Shown one piece after another: positions 1 through 5,458 of a stretch of 5,620 nucleotides of DNA. The DNA is taken from positions 1 through 5,620 of the forward strand of contig JAJAZO010000014.1 in NCBI GenBank assembly GCA_026785745.1, written 5' to 3'. Source of the DNA: Chitinophagaceae bacterium (GTDB lineage: Bacteria; Bacteroidota; Bacteroidia; Chitinophagales; Chitinophagaceae). The notes beneath the pieces are model-generated. The model searched no databases and was not told where the DNA came from. It worked only from the letters and a program-made list of their open reading frames with translations. The position numbers and the translations under genes are program-made. Positions within the stretch are counted from its first letter, which is position 1. Every line of letters begins with the position of its first letter.

Positions 1-1166
1 GTAGGGTCAATATCAGTTCTTTTTTCAAATGTCCGTGTCAACTTCCGGAAGAAACCACGGTTTTTGTTTTTCTTGCTATCAGGCTGGTCAAAGTCTGCAT
101 CAGTATTGTTGTTTGATGCATACACAATGTTTGACGAAGAAGGGTTCTGAGTTGTTACAACAGGATTTGTTAATGAGTTTGTTAGTTTGTTTTCTTTAAA
201 ATTATTATCGCTGGCAACAGCATTATTAGTTGCATCATTTTTCATGACGTTTGGATTATTCAATGGCACAGGAAGATCATTAGTTGGTTTATTCGTTGTA
301 GCTACAACCGGTTCTTGTTTTACAGTATTAGTAGTAACGATATTTGACAACTGGTTCTTTACTGTATTATTTTTTTCTCTGGCAATGGCATTGTTATTAG
401 CAGCTTGTTTTACAAAAGGAACTATTTCCTGGTTATTGGCTGTTATGCTCTCATTAACCGGGCTGTTTGATTCTTTTAAAATAATAGCCGGGCTTTCAGG
501 AATTGTTTTTTTCTCTGGTGTAGTTCCTTTTACCATTTCTGTATTACCCGCAGTAGATTTTTTATTGACGAGTATTGCAGTAGTAATGCCAACGCCAAGC
601 AGCAGCACAGCGGCAGCGGCCAGTCTCCACCTCCGGTCGCCTCCGGTCGCCGAAGGCTTGCCGAAGGTGCTACCGAAAGCTTGCTGAAGGCGCAACCAGC
701 GAACCGGCATGGGACGATCCCGATAGCTACCGGAATTTTCTTCTTTTCTGTATAAAGATTCTTTGTCCGCAAAAATAATTTCTTCTGGTTGTAGTTTGGT
801 ACGATGCAGCAAAGCCAATTCTTCTTTTACAGATGGATTAGCTGCAATGAATTGTTCAACCGTGGCTTTTTGTTCAGCATTCAGTTCGTTATCTATATAA
901 AGTACCAGCCATTCTTCGAGGTTGGTAAGGGTAACAGGTGTATTGCCGTTTATACCGATAGCTATCGGGATCATCAATTCTTCTTTGCCGGAAAATGTAA
1001 TATTGGTATCGGGAACTAATTTGTACTGCTGTAACAGATCCAGTTCTTCTTTCAGATCAGGATTTTGTTGAATAAACACCTCCACCATGCGGCGTTCATA
1101 GCTGCTGAGTTCATTATCCATGTACAGGATAAAATACTCTTCGTAATTATGGCGGTTAATGTTCAT
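1..1166 (-). CDS. Anti-sigma-like single-pass membrane protein with duplicated N-terminal domain (partial, C-terminus missing)
   Basis: Open frame of 388 codons from ATG at 1166 with no stop before the window edge, so the C-terminus is missing. Residues 7-53 and 82-128 are an internal duplication, about half identical, sharing EE-x-(6)-DNEL, FI-x(2)-NP and KEEL-x-LL. One membrane segment covers about 182-200. The N-terminus is therefore likely cytoplasmic and the Asn/Thr-rich stretch 201-360 periplasmic. The visible end (365-384) is strongly basic and probably amphipathic. There is no Cys, so the HxxxCxxC zinc motif of ZAS anti-sigma factors is absent. The start lies 2 nt after the stop of the ECF sigma gene (TAGTAATG), which points to translational coupling and a role in holding that sigma factor at the membrane. 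That role is inferred from position and topology. Linkers at 66-72, 145-149 and 158-179 are encoded by repeat elements. I recall similar proteins beside ECF genes in Chitinophagaceae, without an assigned mechanism. Confidence 0.85.
   Translation of the reverse strand, partial: MNINRHNYEEYFILYMDNELSSYERRMVEVFIQQNPDLKEELDLLQQYKLVPDTNITFSGKEELMIPIAIGINGNTPVTLTNLEEWLVLYIDNELNAEQKATVEQFIAANPSVKEELALLHRTKLQPEEIIFADKESLYRKEENSGSYRDRPMPVRWLRLQQAFGSTFGKPSATGGDRRWRLAAAAVLLLGVGITTAILVNKKSTAGNTEMVKGTTPEKKTIPESPAIILKESNSPVNESITANNQEIVPFVKQAANNNAIAREKNNTVKNQLSNIVTTNTVKQEPVVATTNKPTNDLPVPLNNPNVMKNDATNNAVASDNNFKENKLTNSLTNPVVTTQNPSSSNIVYASNNNTDADFDQPDSKKNKNRGFFRKLTRTFEKRTDIDP
631..695. repeat. GC-rich patch of degenerate tandem repeats inside the anti-sigma-like gene
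   Basis: A 10-bp unit CTCCGGTCGC occurs twice back to back (631-640, 641-650). It is followed by two 23-bp units (650-672 and 673-695) matching at 19 of 23 positions, each made of CCGAAGG-like half units spaced 11-12 nt. The patch is visibly more GC-rich than the surrounding gene and encodes residues about 158-179 (including FGSTFGKPSATGGDRR) just before the membrane helix. Confidence 0.7.
716..736 (+). repeat. Palindromic repeat, copy B, in frame inside the anti-sigma-like gene
   Basis: CCGATAGCTACCGG (720-733) differs from copy A's palindrome at one base. In single-stranded form the changed position could still pair as G-U in one orientation. It encodes SGSYR (residues 145-149) in the linker before the membrane helix. 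Confidence 0.7.
952..972 (-). repeat. Palindromic repeat, copy A, in frame inside the anti-sigma-like gene
   Basis: Contains the perfect 14-bp palindrome CCGATAGCTATCGG (955-968). Read on the minus strand, the 21-nt unit matches copy B (716-736, plus) at 19 of 21 positions, so the two copies are inverted relative to each other. It encodes IPIAIGI (residues 66-72), between the two duplicated domains of the host protein. Confidence 0.8.
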
Positions 1167-1168
1167 TA

Positions 1169-1654
1169 CTATATTACGTTTTCCATTTTCACTAAATATT
1201 CTTTCAATTGTACTCTTGCCCTGTGCAGGTAAACTTTTACCTGGCTTGGGTTCAGGTTCATTATTTGTCCTATCTCTTCATAACTGTATCCTTCATAATC
1301 TTTCAGCAATACTAAGGAACGTTGTGTTTCACTCAACCGGCCCAATGCTTCTTCCAGCACTTGCTTTAAATTATTAGCTGGTTGATTTTGTATCCTTACT
1401 TCATCACTGAACTCTTCTCTCAGTTGTATCCGTTTTACTTTCCGTATGTGGTCAATCATCTGGTGATAGGCCACTGTAAAAAGGTACGATTTGCTTTTTT
1501 GGGCATCTACATCTTCCCGATGTCGCCACATTTTTTCAAACGCAGTCTGCACCACATCCCTTGCATCTTCTTCATGGCGAAGATTTTTCAGGATGAAGCG
1601 GTACACATTGTCTGCATACGTCGTTACACATTCATTGTATTCTCGTTCAGTCAT
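1169..1654 (-). CDS. ECF-subfamily RNA polymerase sigma-70 factor
   Basis: 161 residues, normal for an extracytoplasmic-function sigma factor, which has only regions 2 and 4. Region 2 spans about 11-75 and includes the DARDVVQTAFEKMWRHRE core (30-47), which contacts core polymerase, followed by KSYLFTVAYHQMIDHIRK, which recognises and melts the -10 element. A variable linker (76-98) leads to region 4 (about 101-154): LGRLSETQRSLVLLKDYEGY and a helix-turn-helix (about 123-150, SYEEIGQIM then PSQVKVYLHRAR) that reads the -35 element. The ATG at 1654 is the only ATG between the upstream in-frame TGA and region 2. It is followed 2 nt later by the anti-sigma-like gene. A GCTGTAAC-N15-TTCGT motif about 135 nt upstream suggests autoregulation. 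I do not assign it to a numbered ECF group or a signal. Confidence 0.95.
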   Translation of the reverse strand: MTEREYNECVTTYADNVYRFILKNLRHEEDARDVVQTAFEKMWRHREDVDAQKSKSYLFTVAYHQMIDHIRKVKRIQLREEFSDEVRIQNQPANNLKQVLEEALGRLSETQRSLVLLKDYEGYSYEEIGQIMNLNPSQVKVYLHRARVQLKEYLVKMENVI

Positions 1655-1788
1655 ACTACTTCGCAGTTTGTGGCTAACCGGTGTTTTCTCATTTAGTTTT
1701 GGTCAGATTGCTCTGCCATTGCTTCGTAGTACAAGTAAACAGCCGGGGCAGGTAAAGGTAAATTAAGGAGCCTGCTTTGGAAAGTTAA

Positions 1789-1816
1789 ACGAATAAGAGA
1801 AGGAAGAAGTTACAGC
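1789..1816 (-). promoter_or_regulatory. Putative ECF-type promoter of the sigma/anti-sigma-like operon
   Basis: On the minus strand GCTGTAAC (1816-1809) and TTCGT (1793-1789) are separated by exactly 15 nt. The AAC-containing -35 and CGT-containing -10 resemble known ECF promoters, and the spacing fits (16 nt between GTAAC and TCG). The same 13 bases recur with identical spacing at 2122-2095. Transcription would start near 1781, leaving a leader of about 125 nt before the sigma ATG. Recognition by the sigma factor encoded here is inference. Confidence 0.6.
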
Positions 1817-1852
1817 CCGGTAAAGATTTTTTTCAGGATTAGCCCTTGAAAA

Positions 1853-2074
1853 TCAATAAAAAGAAGCCGGAAGGGAAATAAATTGATGCGAAAGATTTTC
1901 CAGGCTTGTTTCTGCAGGGGCTTCACATTTTATCTCCTCCGGGGAACATTCTTTTTCAGCTTTTTTACAGCAGGTGGTGTTTGCCTTTGGCGGGGCAGGA
2001 GTGTTGAGTAGCAACAGGCTGGTTATCAATACAGCAGCGAGAAAGCCAAAGCTGATCAGGTATTTTTTCTGCAT
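1853..2074 (-). CDS. Small Cys-rich membrane-anchored or exported protein (73 aa)
   Basis: I place the start at the ATG at 2074, giving 73 residues. An ATG at 2152 is in frame but lies upstream of the predicted promoter (2095-2122), so it would not be on that transcript, and only the shorter form begins with a proper leader. Residues 1-4 (MQKK) are followed by a hydrophobic segment (about 5-24), which is either a signal anchor or a cleavable signal peptide. There is no Cys at its end, so it is not a typical lipoprotein. The exported part has a Pro-rich spacer and four Cys at 35, 36, 43 and 50 in a Lys/Glu-rich context (CCKKAEKEC), then a tail ending LSHQFISLPASFY. Paired Cys could bind a metal or form disulfides, but no known motif is matched. 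It lies upstream of the ECF sigma gene on the same strand and shares its promoter motif. I know no function for it. Confidence 0.75.
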   Translation of the reverse strand: MQKKYLISFGFLAAVLITSLLLLNTPAPPKANTTCCKKAEKECSPEEIKCEAPAETSLENLSHQFISLPASFY

Positions 2075-2094
2075 GGTAGTGGTTTTGAGATGGG

Positions 2095-2122
2095 ACGAAA
2101 ATAGTTGACCAAATGTTACAGC
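2095..2122 (-). promoter_or_regulatory. Putative ECF-type promoter of the Cys-rich small protein gene
   Basis: On the minus strand GCTGTAAC (2122-2115), a 15-nt spacer and TTCGTCCC (-10 core at 2099-2095 and following bases) match the motif upstream of the ECF sigma gene base for base in both boxes. Transcription would begin near 2087, giving a leader of roughly 13 nt to the ATG at 2074. That short, sensible leader supports both the promoter and the chosen start codon. Confidence 0.6.
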
Positions 2123-2141
2123 TAACTTAAAAATTGTTTCC

Positions 2142-2187
2142 TTATCAAACAAACAAATAATGACAAAGGGCTTTGTTTGCCCGATAA
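2142..2187. repeat. Imperfect long inverted repeat between the Cys-rich gene and kbl
   Basis: Arms of 16 nt (2142-2157, TTATCAAACAAACAAA; 2172-2187, TTTGTTTGCCCGATAA) match at 13 of 16 positions around a 14-nt centre. The three mismatches would be G-U pairs in minus-strand RNA. A second inverted repeat, ACAAAG-GG-CTTTGT, sits at 2163-2176. It lies upstream of both flanking promoters, so an operator or a mobile-element remnant is more likely than a terminator. Confidence 0.5.
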
Positions 2188-2230
2188 AATGCAGGAATGA
2201 AGGATTAAAGCGAAAGGGGGAGCTATCGGG
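2180..2230. repeat. Split copy of the CCCGATA/TATCGGG palindrome
   Basis: CCCGATA (2180-2186) and TATCGGG (2224-2230) are the two halves of the palindrome seen at 955-968, here separated by 37 nt. The right half keeps the flanking AGC, as in copy A. The arms are only 7 nt, so chance is not excluded. Confidence 0.35.
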
Positions 2231-2281
2231 TCAGCGTTCTCTGCGGGAAAACCCCTGCAAAATCCTCTCAAACCGTGTTAC

Positions 2282-2289
2282 TATATTTG
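2282..2289 (+). promoter_or_regulatory. Putative housekeeping -7 element of kbl
   Basis: TATATTTG matches the Bacteroidota -7 consensus TAnnTTTG exactly and lies 17 nt before the kbl ATG at 2307, leaving a leader of about ten bases. I see no clear TTG-type -33 element at the expected distance, so the call rests on the -7 box and its position. Confidence 0.5.
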
Positions 2290-2306
2290 CTCACAAACCA
2301 TGCTAT

Positions 2307-3494
2307 ATGAATGAAAACCTGGTGCATCGAATTGCCAAAGAAGTAGAAGAGATAAGAACTGCCGGTCTTTATAAAAAAGAAAGGATTATTACCAGCCAGC
2401 AAGGAGCGGAGATAACAGTAGGTGGAAAAACGGTACTGAATTTTTGTGCCAATAACTATCTCGGCTTGTCAAGCCACCCGAAAGTAATTGAAGCAGCACA
2501 TAAAGCCATTGAAGAACGGGGCTATGGCATGAGTAGTGTCCGCTTTATCTGCGGCACGCAGGATATTCATAAAGAACTGGAAGAAAAAATTTCGAAATTC
2601 CTCGGCACAGAAGACACTATTTTATATGCGGCTGCTTTTGATGCCAATGGCGGAGTGTTTGAACCATTGTTTAATGAACAGGATGCCATTATCTCTGATG
2701 CACTGAACCATGCCAGCATTATTGATGGTGTTCGTTTATGCAAAGCACAGCGGTTCCGGTATGAGCATAATAATATGGAAGACCTGGAAACAAAACTGAA
2801 AGAGTCAGCGAATCTCCGCAGCCGCATTATTGTTACCGATGGCTCGTTCAGTATGGATGGAACGATTGCCCAATTGGATAAGATATGCGACCTTGCCTCC
2901 ACCTATGATGCGATAGTGATGATAGATGAATGTCACTCTTCCGGGTTTTTAGGAAAAACGGGAAGAGGAACCCATGAGTATTGTGGGGTGATGGGAAAGA
3001 TTGATATCATCACTGGTACATTAGGAAAAGCATTGGGTGGTGCCTCAGGTGGTTTTACAAGTGGCAGGAAAGAAATAATAGAAATACTCAGGCAGAAATC
3101 AAGACCTTATCTGTTCAGCAATACTGTTGCTCCATCTATTGTCGGTGCATCTATTGCCGTATTGGATATGCTAACTTCAACAACAGAATTGCGGGATAAA
3201 TTAGAATACAATACAAAGTATTTCCGTAGTAAAATGACAGAAGCCGGGTTTGATATAAAAACCGGCGACCATCCCATCGTTCCTATTATGTTGTATGATG
3301 CAGTGCTGGCGCAAAACTTTGCTGCTAAACTATTGGAAGAAGGTATTTATGTAATTGGCTTTTTCTTTCCGGTGGTGGCGAAGGGACAGGCAAGAATACG
3401 AGTGCAGCTAAGTGCGGCTCATGAGCAAGAGCATTTGGATAAAGCTATTACTGCGTTTACTAAAATTGGGACGGAGTTGGGGGTGTTGAAGTGA
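2307..3494 (+). CDS. kbl: Glycine C-acetyltransferase (2-amino-3-ketobutyrate CoA ligase)
   Basis: A PLP-dependent alpha-oxoamine synthase that interconverts glycine plus acetyl-CoA with 2-amino-3-ketobutyrate plus CoA, the second step of threonine breakdown through threonine dehydrogenase. From the ATG at 2307 it has 395 residues, against 398 for E. coli Kbl. Visible landmarks are NNYLGLSSHP, then SSVRFICGTQDIHKELE, the PLP-stacking His135 in LNHASIIDGVRLCKA, Asp207 and His210 in IDECHSSGF, the Schiff-base Lys241 in TGTLGKALGGASGGF, and RPYLFSN. The VRFICGTQD signature and near-colinearity with E. coli Kbl separate it from BioF, ALA synthase and serine palmitoyltransferase. The frame is open upstream to 2160, but those extra 49 residues are not Kbl-like and precede the likely -7 element at 2282-2289. 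No threonine dehydrogenase gene is adjacent, so the gene stands alone here. It is cytosolic, with no leader. Confidence 0.95.
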   Translation: MNENLVHRIAKEVEEIRTAGLYKKERIITSQQGAEITVGGKTVLNFCANNYLGLSSHPKVIEAAHKAIEERGYGMSSVRFICGTQDIHKELEEKISKFLGTEDTILYAAAFDANGGVFEPLFNEQDAIISDALNHASIIDGVRLCKAQRFRYEHNNMEDLETKLKESANLRSRIIVTDGSFSMDGTIAQLDKICDLASTYDAIVMIDECHSSGFLGKTGRGTHEYCGVMGKIDIITGTLGKALGGASGGFTSGRKEIIEILRQKSRPYLFSNTVAPSIVGASIAVLDMLTSTTELRDKLEYNTKYFRSKMTEAGFDIKTGDHPIVPIMLYDAVLAQNFAAKLLEEGIYVIGFFFPVVAKGQARIRVQLSAAHEQEHLDKAITAFTKIGTELGVLK

Positions 3495-3505
3495 GATTGA
3501 AATAG

Positions 3506-3531
3506 GCAATATCTGCTCAGATCTTTATTGC
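3506..3531. terminator. Possible hairpin between convergent kbl and cyclase genes
   Basis: GCAAT-ATCTG (3506-3515) can pair with CAGAT (3518-3522) and ATTGC (3527-3531) around a very small loop, with a 4-nt bulge (CTTT). It lies where the two genes converge and overlaps the last codons of the cyclase gene. No T-run follows on either strand, so termination is uncertain. Confidence 0.25.
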
Positions 3532-4665
3532 GAAGAGTTCTATAGGTAGTTCCTTCCCTTTCAAATCAATAATACCCAGGCTTTCAATTTGCCAGTCTTT
3601 TAGACCAACACTATTTACGAAATCCGCAGAGCCAATAAATTTCTCGTTCAGCTCACCAGTCATCGTTCTTATTCTTGCAGTTGTATTCATTGCGTCTCCG
3701 CTCATGGTAAGGTCTTTTTTCACAATGCCTATTTCGCCAACAGTTACAAATCCTAAATGCACCCCTATTCTGTATTCTGGTACAAGACCGTATTCTCTCC
3801 TGTAATAATCACTTTCTTTTTGAATTATTCGCCGGGCCCTTACTACTGATTGAATACATTTATGTTTATTGCTTTCAGTAGATAACCAGGAAACAACAAC
3901 TTCATCCCCTACATATTGATATATCAGGCCATCGTACTCTAACAACGCCAGTGAGATATGATGTATAAAGTCACGGATGAAAAAGAAATATTTTTTATGC
4001 CCTAACTTCTCAGCAATGGGAGTAGAATTTTTTAAATCAATAAAAAGAATTATTCTTTTTTCTTCTTTTGGTTTTAAATATTTACCGATAAAAATGTCTG
4101 TAAATACCCCGGGAGAATATTTTTCATTTATTTCCAGGATTAATAAAGTAATAATGTAAAGAAGTAATCTTGCTTCAACATAATTAAGGAGCCATGTTGT
4201 TTGAAATCCGTAATAATATAGAGATCGGGAAGCACTAATTGGATTTTTGCCATAAACAAAAATATATATTATATAGAAAGTGATAACAGCATATAACGCA
4301 GTAGCAAGGCAAAGAATCAACGTCTTTAGTAAAAAATTAAGCCATAAAGGATATTTTCTAAGCCTGTTCTTTAAAGGGAAAATTAACATATAGGCCATTG
4401 CAGAATAACCAATCAGGCCAAGTATAAGCCGGAGTATATAGATGCTATCTTCCGACTGTGCAAAAGGGTACTGCTCTGTTTTTTCTGTAAAAGTGAGGGT
4501 AAGAAACCTGGTATAATCAAAAAAAGTCCAAACAATACCAATTACAAAGAGTGTTTTGAAATAATATCTTTTAAGTATGGAGTTCTTGTTGAAAATATCC
4601 GTCAATGTCATGAAAGTGGGAGATTTGCGTTTTTGGACAGTTGAATATCGATCTTTTTTAGTCAT
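3517..4665 (-). CDS. Membrane-bound class III adenylate/guanylate cyclase
   Basis: 382 residues. The N-terminal half has four likely membrane helices (about 35-55, 74-97, 107-138, 156-178). A short linker (FIGKYLKPKEEKR) leads to a cytoplasmic class III cyclase domain from about 203 to the end. The metal-binding aspartates are present: Asp210 in FIDLKNST and Asp254 in YVGDEVVVSW. The transition-state pair Asn327 and Arg331 is present in GDAMNTTAR. The two purine-selecting positions are unusual: Gln250 replaces the common Lys, and Thr320 sits where Asp is found in animal adenylyl cyclases. It should make a cyclic nucleotide from ATP or GTP, but base choice cannot be read from sequence. The helices may form a sensor; no named input domain is recognised. 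Met19 (4611) is an alternative start. It lies 50 nt after a lipoprotein gene on the same strand and converges on kbl. It appears more AT-rich than kbl. Confidence 0.9.
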   Translation of the reverse strand: MTKKDRYSTVQKRKSPTFMTLTDIFNKNSILKRYYFKTLFVIGIVWTFFDYTRFLTLTFTEKTEQYPFAQSEDSIYILRLILGLIGYSAMAYMLIFPLKNRLRKYPLWLNFLLKTLILCLATALYAVITFYIIYIFVYGKNPISASRSLYYYGFQTTWLLNYVEARLLLYIITLLILEINEKYSPGVFTDIFIGKYLKPKEEKRIILFIDLKNSTPIAEKLGHKKYFFFIRDFIHHISLALLEYDGLIYQYVGDEVVVSWLSTESNKHKCIQSVVRARRIIQKESDYYRREYGLVPEYRIGVHLGFVTVGEIGIVKKDLTMSGDAMNTTARIRTMTGELNEKFIGSADFVNSVGLKDWQIESLGIIDLKGKELPIELFAIKI

Positions 4666-4715
4666 TTTGTATATAAAAATTAAATCCAGATAAAGTTCGT
4701 TTCAGGCAAAATGCT

Positions 4716-5315
4716 TTATTTAAGGTTAAGTTTCATAGCAACATCCTTCAACGCATCAATTCCCACATTATCCCCTCTTAATGTAACAAGGAAACGGTTG
4801 CCACTGAAAAAAGCAAGGGTACACCTGTTGCGATTCTTCCTACAGTTTTCCATAGCTCTTCCTCCATTAAAATCAATCGTTTTTACATACTCCACTTCGT
4901 CATCAGAATTTACATTTATCATATTCAGGTATTGCAGGCTAAACACTCCGGCTCCACCGGGTCCTGCACAATCAACGATTTCAAGCTTCAGGCTGGTGCT
5001 GTCATTTATTTTATAATTGGCATTAGCCACAGTGGCACCCATTGCAGCGTTTACATCCACATCTGAGACGGCAGCATCCATCAATTGTTCGGGCAGTTTT
5101 GCCTTAAGCTCATCTGTAGTCAGTGGTGTTAGTTTGGTCAGGTCTTCTTTTAATTGTTGCATATCCTGTATTACATCCTCTACCTTGTTGGGGTCAACGA
5201 TTACTTGCTCTTTACCATCTTTACTACTATCTGTAATGCTGTCTTTTGGTTTTTCATTATTACAGGCAATAAAAATCAAGGATGATACAAGTAACGGGGC
5301 GAGAATGCTTTTCAT
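4716..5315 (-). CDS. Predicted lipoprotein of unknown function (199 aa)
   Basis: The first 18 residues form a lipoprotein signal: basic residue at 2, hydrophobic core, and a lipobox ending IFIAC with the acylated Cys at 18. The next residues (NNEKPKDS, then a Ser/Asp/Lys-rich stretch to about 35) are a flexible tether. Residues about 42-65 (VEDVIQDMQQLKEDL) look helical, possibly coiled coil. The remainder (about 68-199) appears to be one alpha/beta domain, including LKLEIVDCAGPGGAGVFSL, VKTIDFNGGRA and a C-terminal FLVTLRGDNVGIDALKDVA. Besides Cys18 there are Cys116, Cys158 and Cys165. I recall similar uncharacterised Bacteroidota lipoproteins with the DFNGGKA-like motif but know no function. 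The gene is 50 nt upstream of the cyclase gene on the same strand, with no obvious terminator between, so co-transcription is plausible. It would lie in the periplasm or on an outer-membrane face. Confidence 0.88.
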   Translation of the reverse strand: MKSILAPLLVSSLIFIACNNEKPKDSITDSSKDGKEQVIVDPNKVEDVIQDMQQLKEDLTKLTPLTTDELKAKLPEQLMDAAVSDVDVNAAMGATVANANYKINDSTSLKLEIVDCAGPGGAGVFSLQYLNMINVNSDDEVEYVKTIDFNGGRAMENCRKNRNRCTLAFFSGNRFLVTLRGDNVGIDALKDVAMKLNLK

Positions 5316-5338
5316 ATTTGGTTGATTGTTTTGAATGG

Positions 5339-5346
5339 TAAAATTA
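5339..5346 (-). promoter_or_regulatory. Putative -7 element of the 199-aa lipoprotein gene
   Basis: TAATTTTA on the minus strand fits TAnnTTTG with one mismatch. It lies 23 nt before the ATG at 5315, leaving a leader of about 16 nt. No convincing -33 box is visible. Confidence 0.35.
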
Positions 5347-5450
5347 CTTTTTATTAGTATTTTTACGATAAAAGATTTTGTCTAAGGGATTTTTCCTGAA
5401 AAAAATAGAAAAAAAACGATAAGAAGTTATGAGAAACAACTTACCAGTAT

Positions 5451-5458
5451 TATTTTTG
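5451..5458 (+). promoter_or_regulatory. Possible -7 element for the right-edge lipoprotein gene
   Basis: TATTTTTG matches TAnnTTTG exactly, but it is about 90 nt upstream of the ATG at 5547 and has no visible -33 partner. In a region this AT-rich a chance match is quite possible. Confidence 0.25.

Noticed and set aside
187..687. Hydrophobic 166-codon open frame on the plus strand
   Set aside because: It is antisense to the anti-sigma-like gene, whose domains, membrane helix and link to the sigma gene are convincing. The hydrophobic composition comes from the complement of Asn/Lys/Thr-rich codons.
530..772. 80-codon minus-strand frame across the GC-rich repeat patch
   Set aside because: It is out of frame with the anti-sigma-like gene on the same strand and shows no protein-like features.
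1028..1035. GCTGTAAC on the plus strand, with TTC at the same spacing as the ECF -10 box
   Set aside because: The -10 box reads TTCAG instead of TTCGT, and the site is inside the anti-sigma-like gene facing antisense with no gene downstream of it.
2075..2152. N-terminal extension of the Cys-rich protein from the ATG at 2152
   Set aside because: It would place 26 residues before the hydrophobic leader and start upstream of the predicted promoter.
2567..2902. 111-codon minus-strand frame inside kbl
   Set aside because: Antisense shadow of a strongly recognised enzyme gene.
4675..4682. TAATTTTT as a -7 element for the cyclase gene
   Set aside because: It lies only about 10 nt from the ATG at 4665 and has no -33 box at the right distance. 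It could fit a start at 4611, but evidence is too thin to call.
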